Assembly (NCBI RefSeq): GCF_000373965.1
Contig: NZ_KB892840.1
Span: 62,001-126,000, forward strand
Direction of reading: 5' to 3'
From: Uliginosibacterium gangwonense DSM 18521
GTDB taxonomy: Bacteria > Pseudomonadota > Gammaproteobacteria > Burkholderiales > Rhodocyclaceae
Length of the DNA stretch: 64,000 nucleotides
In this document: positions 8,847-17,629 of the stretch, one piece after another
How the letters are laid out: each line of letters begins with the position of its first letter
Numbering within the stretch: the stretch's first letter is position 1
Made by a program: the position numbers and the translations under genes
The notes under the pieces: generated by a model
The model's input: the letters and a program-made list of their open reading frames with translations, nothing else
Told to the model about the DNA's origin: nothing
The model's database searches: none

Positions 8847-9350
8847 ATGAATTTCCTGAAGATCTTCGTCCGCAATCTGGTGAATGGCCCTTCCACAGTA
8901 TCCTTCCCCTTTGGTCCGGCATGGACCCCCGCGCGCATGCGCGGTCGCATCGAATTCAAGCTGCCCAGTTGCACCGGTTGCCGCGCCTGCGAACAGGTAT
9001 GTGCACCAGGCGCGATTCGTTTTGACAAAACGCCAGAAGGCCTGCGATTCATGATGTGGCACAACACCTGTGTGTTCTGTGGCCTGTGTGAATTCTATTG
9101 CCCCACCGATGCGATCCACCAGAGTGACGACTGGCACATGGCACATGCTGTTGACCAGAAATTCAGCATGGCTATCCGCGAGCTGATTCCCTACACCAAT
9201 TGTAGCGCTTGCGGAATGAAAACGCTGGCAAGCGCCCCCAACCCTGTTGGCATCAATCCCCCCTATACGCCAGAAGAGATCGAACAACACCGTCAACTGT
9301 GCCCTGCCTGCCGAAAAAAGGCCCTTGCCGAAAGGGGGAATCCATCATGA
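8847..9350 (+). CDS. cooX: CooX-type polyferredoxin subunit
   Basis: This 167-residue electron-transfer subunit has two [4Fe-4S] motifs: CTGCRACEQVCAPGA near residues 42-54 and CVFCGLCEFYCPTDA near 72-84. An additional pair of CxxC units near the C-terminus (CSAC and CPAC) could bind zinc or another cluster. It should pass electrons from soluble ferredoxin to CooL. The ATG follows GGAG. The stop overlaps the cooU start by four bases (ATGA), a sign of translational coupling. Confidence 0.88.
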   Translation: MNFLKIFVRNLVNGPSTVSFPFGPAWTPARMRGRIEFKLPSCTGCRACEQVCAPGAIRFDKTPEGLRFMMWHNTCVFCGLCEFYCPTDAIHQSDDWHMAHAVDQKFSMAIRELIPYTNCSACGMKTLASAPNPVGINPPYTPEEIEQHRQLCPACRKKALAERGNPS

Positions 9351-9943
9351 GTCTCAAACCCGACAATATCGAAGCGCTCCTCACCGCAACCGCCTTGGGA
9401 GGCGTCAGCTTTCGGCAAACCACTGATGCCAAAGGCGTCTGTTCGGCATGGTGCACACTTGCTTCCAGCAGCGACCTGCTCGCTACCGTCGCATTGCTGA
9501 AAACGCTTGGAGCGCGCCTGTCTACCATGACCGTCTTTCAACCCAAGGCTTCGCCCCCTCCCCCGGCGCCAAAGGAAGGAGAAGCCCCCCCGCAGCCACT
9601 CACATTCTTTGGTGGCGTAATCCAGGACGGCAAGAGCTACGAAATCGCGTACCACTTCGACCTCGACGGAGACACGCTCACACTCATTGTGCATGTGGCA
9701 AGCGGCGGCCAGGTCGATTCGCTGACGCCCCTCTACCGGGCGGCAGACTGGCCAGAGCGTGAGGCCATGGAGTTGTACGCTTTGGTCGTACGCGCCCACC
9801 CCAACCCACAGCGACTCTTCCTTGACCCCAGCATCGATAACGCAGCATTCGAGCGGCTGATTCCTTATTCCACGCTGACAAATGCAGGGGTTTCCAAGGG
9901 ATTTTGGGAAAAGATCATGGCAACGACAGGACCGAAATCATGA
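9347..9943 (+). CDS. cooU: CooU-type subunit (NuoC-like 30 kDa)
   Basis: This 198-residue protein resembles NADH dehydrogenase subunit C (30 kDa family), which stabilises the large subunit in group 4 hydrogenases. Family-like sequence is VDSLTPLYRAADWPEREAME and the following RLFLDPSIDN-type stretch. A proline-rich insert (PKASPPPPAPKEGEAPPQP, about residues 62-80) interrupts the N-terminal half and makes the protein somewhat longer than typical CooU. The ATG at 9347 overlaps the cooX stop, and its own TGA overlaps the cooH ATG (ATGA). It is the fifth gene of the operon. Confidence 0.83.
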   Translation: MSLKPDNIEALLTATALGGVSFRQTTDAKGVCSAWCTLASSSDLLATVALLKTLGARLSTMTVFQPKASPPPPAPKEGEAPPQPLTFFGGVIQDGKSYEIAYHFDLDGDTLTLIVHVASGGQVDSLTPLYRAADWPEREAMELYALVVRAHPNPQRLFLDPSIDNAAFERLIPYSTLTNAGVSKGFWEKIMATTGPKS

Positions 9944-11028
9944 GCGAAAATTTCACCATCCCGGTCGGCCCACTCCATGTGGCCCTTGAAGAACCGATGT
10001 ATTTCCGCATCGAAGTGCACGGTGAAACTGTCAGCAAGGTCACCATCAACGCAGGTCATGTGCATCGAGGCGTTGAGTATCTGATCACCAAACGCAATGT
10101 GTTCCAGAATATCGTGCTCACCGAACGGATCTGCTCGCTCTGTTCAAACAGCCATCCGCAAGCCTTTGCCATGGCCATTGAGCAGATTGCAGGCTTGAAA
10201 ATCCCGCCGCGCGCCGAGTATCTGCGCACCATTGCCGATGAGATCAAGCGCATTGCCTCGCACCTCTTCAACGTCGGGATTCTTGCGCATCTCGTGGGGT
10301 TTGAATCCCTGTTCATGCATGTAATGGAGGTGCGGGAGCGGATGCAGGACGTCAAGGAATGCACCTTTGGCAACCGCATGGACATCGGCGCCAACACCAT
10401 TGGGGGGGTGCGCTATGACATTGATGACGAACGCATCAGCTTCATCCGCCAGCAACTATCTAGTATCGAAAAGGAAATCGACGAGCTGATTACAATCTAC
10501 AGCACCGACAACTCCATTTTGCGCCGCACCAAGGGCGTGGGCGTCCTCTCTCAGCAGGATGCGCTCGATTGCGGCGTTGTCGGCCCGGTGGCCCGTGCAG
10601 CAGGCATCCATTACGACGTGCGGATCAAAGCCCCCTACGCAGCCTATGACCGCCTGGATGTAGCTGTCCATACCTTCCAGGATGGTGATGTATGGTCCCG
10701 AGCCATGGTGCGCCTGTACGAAGCACGAACAGCCATCGATATCATCCGCCAAAGTCTAGACTCGTTGCCCGCCGGGCCCACCGTGGCCACCGATGAACGC
10801 CCCCCCATCCCGGCAGGGGAAGCCATCGCCAAGTGCGAAGCACCGCGCGGCGAGCTGATCTACTATGTGCGGATGGCCGATTCCCCCAAGCCTGAGCGCG
10901 TCAAATGGCGTGTGCCCAGCTTTCTCAATTGGGATGCATTGGGCATCATGCTGGATCGGGCCAAGATCTCGGACATCGCCATCATCGTCAACAGCATCGA
11001 TCCCTGCATTTCCTGCACCGAACGCTGA
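9940..11028 (+). CDS. cooH: CooH-type [NiFe] hydrogenase large subunit, group 4
   Basis: This is the catalytic subunit, which reduces protons to H2. The 362-residue protein has all four nickel-ligand cysteines: ERICSLC (Cys65 and Cys68) and DPCISC (Cys356 and Cys359). These separate it from NuoD proteins, which have lost them. The protein ends only three residues after Cys359 (TER, stop), so the C-terminal peptide that specific proteases remove in most [NiFe] hydrogenases is absent. From memory, this is also true of R. rubrum CooH. The start at 9940 (MSENFTIPVG) overlaps the cooU stop. CO induction cannot be assumed because no cooS, cooF or cooA is present in the window. Confidence 0.92.
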   Translation: MSENFTIPVGPLHVALEEPMYFRIEVHGETVSKVTINAGHVHRGVEYLITKRNVFQNIVLTERICSLCSNSHPQAFAMAIEQIAGLKIPPRAEYLRTIADEIKRIASHLFNVGILAHLVGFESLFMHVMEVRERMQDVKECTFGNRMDIGANTIGGVRYDIDDERISFIRQQLSSIEKEIDELITIYSTDNSILRRTKGVGVLSQQDALDCGVVGPVARAAGIHYDVRIKAPYAAYDRLDVAVHTFQDGDVWSRAMVRLYEARTAIDIIRQSLDSLPAGPTVATDERPPIPAGEAIAKCEAPRGELIYYVRMADSPKPERVKWRVPSFLNWDALGIMLDRAKISDIAIIVNSIDPCISCTER

Positions 11029-11198
11029 AGGATGTGGGCAGGCTGTCACAAAACGGAACAGCACAACTCAAAATCAGCGGGTTTGACTTTCCTCCCGCAC
11101 ATTTGCGGCAAATACTTCAATACAAGGATCGCCTGATACTGAGTTAAAACGATCAGTCACCAAGGCACACCTTAAACATCAACCTGGAGGAGAACATC

Positions 11199-11390
11199 AT
11201 GGCATACAAAATCGTCCCTGAACTGTGCAATGGTTGCGGCGCCTGTGAATCTGAATGCCCCAGTCGCGCCATCAGCCACGTAGAAAAAGTCTATACCATC
11301 GACCCAGCCAAGTGCGTCGAATGCCAAGGCACCTACGATAGCCCGATGTGCGCCCAACTCTGCAATACAGACGCCTGCGTACCAGCCTGA
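11199..11390 (+). CDS. 2[4Fe-4S] ferredoxin, copy 1
   Basis: This 63-residue Allochromatium/FdxN-type ferredoxin has a first cluster motif CNGCGACESECP and a second with the eight-residue insertion typical of this type, CVEC-x8-CAQLC. It follows the hydrogenase operon by 170 bases, with its own Shine-Dalgarno sequence CTGGAGGAG. A nearly identical gene lies at 23387. The DNA of the two differs at many third positions, so both copies have been kept under selection for protein sequence. It likely carries electrons between the aldehyde oxidoreductase, the 2-oxoacid oxidoreductase and the hydrogenase (inference). Confidence 0.93.
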   Translation: MAYKIVPELCNGCGACESECPSRAISHVEKVYTIDPAKCVECQGTYDSPMCAQLCNTDACVPA

Positions 11391-11407
11391 ACTTCGCGGA
11401 GGACGTC

Positions 11408-12247
11408 ATGGACATCTACGAAGAAATCGTCCGTTTGCGTCAGCAGGGCCGCACAAGTGCCCTGGCCACAATCGTCAACACCCAAGGCTCCATTCCCTCA
11501 TTTTCCGCTGCCAAAATGTTGGTGCGCGACGATGGCAGCATCGTCGGCACCATTGGCGGCGGCGGGGCCGAATACGAAGTCATCCAAGCAGCGCTCCAGG
11601 TTATCGAAACCGAAAAGCCAAGCCTTGTTCACTTCGACCTCAACAAAAAACCTGGGCTGGATGCAGGCATGGTATGCGGAGGAAGCCTGGAAATCTATGT
11701 GGAGCCCATTGTTGTGGCCCCAACACTCTATCTTTTCGGCGCGGGCCATGTCGGCCTGTCAACCTATCGCATTGCCCAATCGGTCGGCTTTGAAGTCATT
11801 GTCATAGATGAACGCGATGCATTCGCCAACCGCGAACGCTTCCCACTGGCAAAAGACATCATCGCGGCAGAACTTGATGCAGCCACGGCCATGATCAAGC
11901 CCAGTTCCTCATCATATATCCTGATATTCACCCCCAGCCACCTGAGCGACATGCGTGTCCTTCGTTGGGCAACCGGCACTCCTGCACGCTACATCGGAAT
12001 GATGGGTTCCAAACGCAAAGTAATCGGCATATTTCAGGAGTTGCAAAACGAAGGCATCCCTGCCGAAAACTTCAAAGCGGTGCGTGCGCCCGTTGGGCTG
12101 GATATCGGCGCCCAACCGCCAGAAGAAATCGCAATATCGGTCGTTGCAGAGATGATTGCCTGCCGTCGCCGATGTGCAGCCGCCTTACCCCACCTTTGCT
12201 TGAACACACCCGCAGCCACAAACACACGCCTACGTGACGTTGCCTAA
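11408..12247 (+). CDS. XdhC/CoxI-family molybdenum cofactor insertion protein
   Basis: XdhC-family proteins bind the molybdopterin cofactor, protect it and help load its sulfurated form into xanthine-oxidase-family enzymes. The 279-residue protein has the N-terminal XdhC/CoxI domain (TIGGGGAEYEV) and a C-terminal Rossmann domain (LFGAGHVGLSTYR, about residues 110-122) with the family motif YIGMMGSKRK. The ATG at 11408 follows GGAGG; upstream in-frame sequence overlaps the ferredoxin gene and was discarded. It lies directly before the aldehyde oxidoreductase gene, its evident client. Confidence 0.88.
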   Translation: MDIYEEIVRLRQQGRTSALATIVNTQGSIPSFSAAKMLVRDDGSIVGTIGGGGAEYEVIQAALQVIETEKPSLVHFDLNKKPGLDAGMVCGGSLEIYVEPIVVAPTLYLFGAGHVGLSTYRIAQSVGFEVIVIDERDAFANRERFPLAKDIIAAELDAATAMIKPSSSSYILIFTPSHLSDMRVLRWATGTPARYIGMMGSKRKVIGIFQELQNEGIPAENFKAVRAPVGLDIGAQPPEEIAISVVAEMIACRRRCAAALPHLCLNTPAATNTRLRDVA

Positions 12248-12303
12248 AAAACACGGTTTATCGAATCAATCATGCAGATCCATTACTTAGTCAGGAGTCC
12301 GCA

Positions 12304-15060
12304 ATGAAACGCATCATCATCAATGTAAACGGGGTCGACCGGCCACTCATCGCAGACCCCAATCGCAAACTCGCTGATGTACTACGCGAGCAATTGTTGC
12401 TCACCGGTTGCAAGGTATGTTGCGACACCGGCCAATGTGGCACCTGCACAGTCTTGGTTGACAACAAGCCCATCAAAGCCTGCATGGTCCCGGTCAGCAA
12501 ATATGCCAAAGGCGAAAAAATCGTTACCATTGAAGGCATTGGCACAGCGGAAAACCTGCATCCCCTGCAGGTCACCTGGATGCATCACGGCGGCGCCCAA
12601 TGCGGCGTATGCACACCGGGTTTCATCATGTCGGCAAAATCTTTGCTCGACAAGAACAACAGCCCGACCCGCGAAGAAATCCGCACCTGGTTCAACCGCA
12701 ACCGCAACGCCTGCCGTTGCACAGGTTACAAACCACTGGTCGATGCAGTAATCGATGCTTCTGCCATCATGCGGGGTGAGAAGACCAAAGAAGAATTCAT
12801 GCCCAAGGTGCCGGATAACGGCAGCATCATTGGCTCAAAGTACCATCGCCCCTCCGCGCTCGCCAAAGTGACTGGCACCTGGGACTTCGGCGCTGATGTC
12901 GTCATGCATATGCCACCCGATACACTGCATCTGGCGTTGGTACAAGCCAAGGTGTCGCATGCCAACATCAAGGAAATCCATTGCTGCGAAGCTGCGAAAA
13001 TGCCCGGTGTCGTCAAAGTAATTACCTGGAAAGATATCAAAGGCAAGAATGCCATCACCGGCCTCATCACCTTCCCGACGAACAAGGGAGACGGCTGGGA
13101 TCGCCCCATTCTGTGCAAAGACAAGATCTTCCAGTTTGGGGATGCGATTGCAGTAGTCGCCGCCGATACCGTTGAACACGCACGTGCTGCGGCTGAAAAG
13201 GTCACCGTCGATCTGGAAGTGCTACCCGCCTACCTTGATGGCTGGGCAGCCCAGGAACCTGATGCCTTGGAAATTCACCCCGGCGTCCCCAATGTGTATT
13301 ACGAACAAGGTGTCATCAAGGGCGAAGAGACCGCTCCTATCATGGCTGAAGCAGCACATGTGGTGGAAGCGGCGACCCTTTGCAGTCGCCAGCCTCACCT
13401 GCATCTGGAGCCAGACTGCGGATGTGCCTATGTTGATGATGATGGCGTATTAACCATCCAATCAAAGAGCATCGGCTTGCACCTGCACCATGCCATGATC
13501 TGCCCAGGCCTCGGGATTCCGCCAGAAAAACTGCGTATCGTGCAAAACGCCACAGGTGGCACTTTCGGCTACAAGTTCAGCCCTACCATTGAGGCAATTT
13601 TGGGTGCCGCCTGCCTGGCCACCCAGCGCCCTGTCTCATTGGTCTACACCCAGTATCAGAACATTACCTACACGGGCAAGCGCTCACCCGGCTATGTGCA
13701 AACCAAGCTTGCCGCAGATGACACGGGCAAATTGCTGGCCATGGAAACGGACTGGTGGATCGACCACGGCCCCTACTCCGAATTTGGCGATCTGCTGACC
13801 ACGCGCCAAGCCCAGTTTACCGGCGCAGGCTATGACATTCGGAATATCCGTGGCCACGGAAAAACTGTTTGTACCAATCATGCGTGGGGCTCTGCCTTCC
13901 GAGCCTATGGTTCGCCACAAGCCTTCCTGTCTTCAGAAATTGCCATGGACATGTTGGCCGACAAGCTCGGCATGGACCCACTGGAGTTGCGCTACAAGAA
14001 TGCCTATCGCCCAGGAGCAACCACACCAACCGGGCAAGTGCCCGAAGTATTCGTGGTCGATAAACTACTGGATATGATCCGCCCGAAATGGGAAGAAGCC
14101 AAGGCACGCTGTAAAGCCTTCAATGTACCAGGGAAAAAACGCGGAACAGGTATCTCGATAGGCATCTATGGATGTGGCCTGGACGGTCCGGACAGTGCAT
14201 CTGCGGCAGCGGAACTCACCCCCACTGGCGTCACTATCTATGACGCTTGGCAAGATCACGGACAAGGCTCTGACCTTGGCACACTGACTTTTGCCCATGA
14301 AACATTGAAGCCTCTTGGTCTCAGGCCAGATCAGATCAAGCTCGTCATGAACACCACGGACTGCCCCAACAGCGGGCCAGCAGGAGGCAGCCGCTCCAAC
14401 GTATTCGTTGGCAATGCCATCCGTGTGAGTTGTGAAATGCTGCTCAATGCCATGCGCAAGCTAGATGGCACATACCGTAGTTACAAGGAGATGGTCAACG
14501 AGAATATCCCACTGCATTACGAAGGGAAATGGGTCGTCCAGGGTTGCTCGGAAATTGATCCGGTCACCGGTCAGGGTAATCCCTTCCCGATCTATATGTA
14601 CGAGGTGTTCGTACCCGAAGTAGAAGTCGACCTGGAAAGTGGTAAGGTAAGCGTCGTGAAATTCACGACTGCCGTTGATGTCGGTACCATCATCAACCGG
14701 GCGACCGTGGATGGGCAAATCTATGGTGGGCTGGCCCAAGGGGTTGGACTGGCTTTGACAGAGGATTTCGACGACCTGAAGAAACACACCAACCTGCTCG
14801 ACTGCGGCCTGCCTTATCCACGCGATATTCCTGATGACATGGAGATTCTGTATCTCGAAACCCCGCGCCCACAAGGCCCCTATGGCGCTGCCGGGGTGGG
14901 TGAGGCGCCGCTCACAGCGCCTCACCCGGCCATCCTCAATGCCATCTATAATGCTTGTGGAGTGCGTATTTTCAAAGTTCCCGCCTTGCCAGAACTCGTC
15001 AAGAAGGCTCTGGATGAAAAAGCGGCAGGCAAACCAGGCATCGTTCCGGCTCGTAATTGA
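12304..15060 (+). CDS. mop: Molybdenum aldehyde oxidoreductase, D. gigas MOP type
   Basis: This 918-residue xanthine-oxidase-family enzyme oxidises aldehydes to carboxylic acids using molybdopterin cytosine dinucleotide. The N-terminal plant-type [2Fe-2S] cluster has Cys40, Cys45, Cys48 and Cys60. The second cluster has Cys100, Cys103, Cys137 and Cys139. From memory these numbers match the D. gigas enzyme exactly. The catalytic glutamate lies in GAAGVGEAP (Glu867). There is no FAD domain, again as in D. gigas, where electrons leave to small carriers and can end as H2. GGAG precedes the ATG. It is the first structural gene of a ten-gene block with dedicated accessory proteins. Confidence 0.93.
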   Translation: MKRIIINVNGVDRPLIADPNRKLADVLREQLLLTGCKVCCDTGQCGTCTVLVDNKPIKACMVPVSKYAKGEKIVTIEGIGTAENLHPLQVTWMHHGGAQCGVCTPGFIMSAKSLLDKNNSPTREEIRTWFNRNRNACRCTGYKPLVDAVIDASAIMRGEKTKEEFMPKVPDNGSIIGSKYHRPSALAKVTGTWDFGADVVMHMPPDTLHLALVQAKVSHANIKEIHCCEAAKMPGVVKVITWKDIKGKNAITGLITFPTNKGDGWDRPILCKDKIFQFGDAIAVVAADTVEHARAAAEKVTVDLEVLPAYLDGWAAQEPDALEIHPGVPNVYYEQGVIKGEETAPIMAEAAHVVEAATLCSRQPHLHLEPDCGCAYVDDDGVLTIQSKSIGLHLHHAMICPGLGIPPEKLRIVQNATGGTFGYKFSPTIEAILGAACLATQRPVSLVYTQYQNITYTGKRSPGYVQTKLAADDTGKLLAMETDWWIDHGPYSEFGDLLTTRQAQFTGAGYDIRNIRGHGKTVCTNHAWGSAFRAYGSPQAFLSSEIAMDMLADKLGMDPLELRYKNAYRPGATTPTGQVPEVFVVDKLLDMIRPKWEEAKARCKAFNVPGKKRGTGISIGIYGCGLDGPDSASAAAELTPTGVTIYDAWQDHGQGSDLGTLTFAHETLKPLGLRPDQIKLVMNTTDCPNSGPAGGSRSNVFVGNAIRVSCEMLLNAMRKLDGTYRSYKEMVNENIPLHYEGKWVVQGCSEIDPVTGQGNPFPIYMYEVFVPEVEVDLESGKVSVVKFTTAVDVGTIINRATVDGQIYGGLAQGVGLALTEDFDDLKKHTNLLDCGLPYPRDIPDDMEILYLETPRPQGPYGAAGVGEAPLTAPHPAILNAIYNACGVRIFKVPALPELVKKALDEKAAGKPGIVPARN

Positions 15061-15125
15061 GCCTGAAACCTGCGGGCGTGGATTTGACCGCGCCCGCAGG
15101 TTGCATGCCGCCAGGAGGGTCGATC

Positions 15126-17417
15126 ATGGATAGCCAGCAAGTCAAGCTCTGGGAATCCCGTTGTATCGAGGAGGCTCCACCCGCCTGCAACGCGGCATGC
15201 CCTGTACACCTTGATGTACGTGGCATGGCCGAGCTTATTGCCAAGGGCGACATCAAAGCCGCCTATGCTCTCTTCTGCCGCTTTATTCCATTTCCCGGCA
15301 TTATTGGTCACCTTTGCGATCACCCTTGTGAAACTGCTTGCAGACGCAGCGAGGCAGGCGAAGCCATCCGGATTCATGAGCTTGAACGGATGCTATCAGC
15401 ATCTTGCATGGAGCCGCCACCCCTACGCCGTGGGCGGGCTGTTGAAAAAAAGCGCGTTGCCGTTGTTGGTGGAGGACTTTCAGGGCTGACAGTGGCAGCA
15501 GACCTGATCGTCAAAGGGCACCATGTTGTTGTCTATGAAACAAAACCAGAGTTGTTTTCTCGCCTGCGGAGCCTCACTGCATTACCTTCATCCGCAATTG
15601 AAGCAGACCTGTTGCGCTTTGAGAACACTGGCATAGAATTCCTCTGTAATCGCAAACCCGACATTGCGATGCTTGCCGAAGAATTCGACGCAGTCTACCT
15701 GGGCATAGGCCCACAACCCATGCCTGTACTTGCGGGCTTGGTCAAACTGACGAACGACGACAGAATCCAAGCAGCCCCCCTTACCCTGGCAAGCAGCCAT
15801 GCCAAAATCTTCGCAGGGGGAAGCCATCGCTACGATGGCAACTACTCCCCCATCGCCTCACTTTATGACGGTCGCAGTGCGGCTCTTTCCATTGAGCGCG
15901 TGCTGCAAGGCGCCTCACTCACTGCCAATCGTGAAAATCAAGGCAGCCAGCCAACGCGGCTCTATGTCAACATCGCCCGTCACGCACCCCTGTCAGCCAT
16001 TCAACCCGCAACCCCTGCACAGGGCTATACCCTGGCTGAAGCCCAGCGCGAAGCCGCCCGTTGCTTCCCCTGCCACTGTCTGGAATGCGTAAAAGTCTGC
16101 CCTTACCTGGAGCATTACGGCGCCTACCCGAAGCGCTACATCCGCGAAATCTATAACAATGAAACCATTGTCATGGGGGCTAGAAAATCCAATCGGATGA
16201 TCGACTCTTGTACACTCTGCGGCTTATGTGCTGAAGTCTGTCCAGAACAACTTGGCATGGGCGAAGTTTGTTTATCCGCACGGCAAGGTATGGTAGAAAA
16301 AGGCCGGATGCCCATTTCACACCATGATTTTGCTTTGCGAGACCTGGAATTCAGCCGTAGTGAAGCATTTGCTTTCGCCAGTCATCAACCGGGACACACT
16401 GAAAGTGCAGCGGTTTTCTACCCAGGGTGCCAACTGGCGGGTTCATCACCCGAGCATGTCGAGAAAATCTATGCGCATCTATGTCAAAAAATTGAAGGTG
16501 GTGTGGGTTTGATGTTGGGTTGCTGCGGCGCACCTGCACAATGGGCTGCGCGTACCGACTTATTCAATGCAACGCGCGCTGAGTTTCACTCAGCCTGGAG
16601 CGCACTCGGCAAACCGACTATCATCAGCGCCTGTTCCAGCTGCTACCGGATGTTTACCGACCACTATGCCAACGTAGCCGTAGAAGCTCTCTGGACGACG
16701 CTGGAACGCATTGGTTTGCCAGACCACGCCTTACTCAAATCGCATCCACTCGCCATTCACGATCCTTGCACAACACGCCATGAAACCGCCGTACACCAAA
16801 GCATACGGCGGCTTGCGGCTCAATGTGGGGTAGACCTCATTGAGCTTGATGGGCCTGAGCGCACAAGTTGCTGCGGATTCGGCGGACTTGCTGCTTTTGC
16901 CAATCCAACTGTTGCAGATAAAATCATTGATCAACGTATCGCCCAAAGCACTGCGGATTACCTCACTTATTGCGCCATGTGCAGAGATAATTTCGCAAGG
17001 CGTGGAAAAAATTCTGTTCACATACTTGATCTACTCTACCCGAGTAAGAACGCCCTTCCCCGATCCGACCCAGGTTTCTCCGCCCGCCAGGAAAGCCGAG
17101 GTCGGCTGAAAAAACGCTTGCAAAGAGATTTATGGGGGAAAGATTTACATGAATCGCTTCCTGAAATTGACATCATCATCAGCGCAGAAGTTCACGCAGA
17201 CCTCGAAAAGAAACTGATTCTACTCGACGACATCCGTCAAACACTCCTCCACGCCGAACGAAGTGGCGAGAAACTCCTGGACAAAAAAAACGGCCACATG
17301 ATTGCTTGCCATCGTCCATTACGAATCACCTACTGGGTCGAATACACAGTAGAGAAAAATAGTTATCTGGTGCACCGAGCCTACAGCCACCGCATGGAAT
17401 TGGAGATGGTGCCATGA
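15126..17417 (+). CDS. FAD/dicluster iron-sulfur protein with HdrB-like CCG domains
   Basis: This 763-residue multidomain redox protein has four parts. The first is a GltD-like N-terminus with cysteines at about 13, 21, 25, 64, 68 and 72. The second is an FAD Rossmann fold (VAVVGGGLSGL, about 112-122). The third is a two-cluster ferredoxin segment (CFPCHCLECVKVCP and CTLCGLCAEVCP). The fourth is a pair of CCG domains (PGCQ to GCCGAPAQ, and DPCTTRH to SCCGFGG) like those that bind the noncubane cluster in heterodisulfide reductase B. The NAD(P)-binding half usual in GltD proteins appears to be missing. AGGAGGG supports the start at 15126. NCBI's name for similar proteins, from memory, is pyridine nucleotide-disulfide oxidoreductase/dicluster-binding protein. 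It is a probable electron outlet for the aldehyde oxidoreductase. Confidence 0.82.
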   Translation: MDSQQVKLWESRCIEEAPPACNAACPVHLDVRGMAELIAKGDIKAAYALFCRFIPFPGIIGHLCDHPCETACRRSEAGEAIRIHELERMLSASCMEPPPLRRGRAVEKKRVAVVGGGLSGLTVAADLIVKGHHVVVYETKPELFSRLRSLTALPSSAIEADLLRFENTGIEFLCNRKPDIAMLAEEFDAVYLGIGPQPMPVLAGLVKLTNDDRIQAAPLTLASSHAKIFAGGSHRYDGNYSPIASLYDGRSAALSIERVLQGASLTANRENQGSQPTRLYVNIARHAPLSAIQPATPAQGYTLAEAQREAARCFPCHCLECVKVCPYLEHYGAYPKRYIREIYNNETIVMGARKSNRMIDSCTLCGLCAEVCPEQLGMGEVCLSARQGMVEKGRMPISHHDFALRDLEFSRSEAFAFASHQPGHTESAAVFYPGCQLAGSSPEHVEKIYAHLCQKIEGGVGLMLGCCGAPAQWAARTDLFNATRAEFHSAWSALGKPTIISACSSCYRMFTDHYANVAVEALWTTLERIGLPDHALLKSHPLAIHDPCTTRHETAVHQSIRRLAAQCGVDLIELDGPERTSCCGFGGLAAFANPTVADKIIDQRIAQSTADYLTYCAMCRDNFARRGKNSVHILDLLYPSKNALPRSDPGFSARQESRGRLKKRLQRDLWGKDLHESLPEIDIIISAEVHADLEKKLILLDDIRQTLLHAERSGEKLLDKKNGHMIACHRPLRITYWVEYTVEKNSYLVHRAYSHRMELEMVP

Positions 17418-17629
17418 GTAGTATCCCTCCGCCCTCTAGCCAAAAAGAAGACTTCCTGTGCATCAAATGTGAGCAGGCACTCGTGCTGAGAAAGGTCAAT
17501 GCAAGCTATCTGGGTAGCTCCTTTCAAGTAGATTTATTGTGCTGCCCAAGTTGCGGTTTCGTTTATGTCCCTGAAGCGCTTGCACTAGGCAAGATGTTAC
17601 AGGTTGAACAAGCGCTGGAGGACAAGTAA
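17414..17629 (+). CDS. Small zinc-ribbon protein, DVU_1557-like
   Basis: This 71-residue protein has two CxxC pairs (CIKCE and CCPSCG) about 33 residues apart, as in a zinc ribbon or rubredoxin-like site. It overlaps the previous stop by four bases (ATGA) and its own stop overlaps the methyltransferase start (TAATG), so translation is coupled. A protein of this kind accompanies aldehyde oxidoreductase in Desulfovibrio (named DVU_1557 family redox protein, from memory). Its biochemical role is not known. Confidence 0.75.
   Translation: MSSIPPPSSQKEDFLCIKCEQALVLRKVNASYLGSSFQVDLLCCPSCGFVYVPEALALGKMLQVEQALEDK

Noticed and set aside
11138-11157. ACTGA-N10-TCAGT repeat upstream of ferredoxin copy 1
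   Set aside because: Five-base arms with a 10-base gap are likely by chance, and it is not repeated elsewhere in the window.
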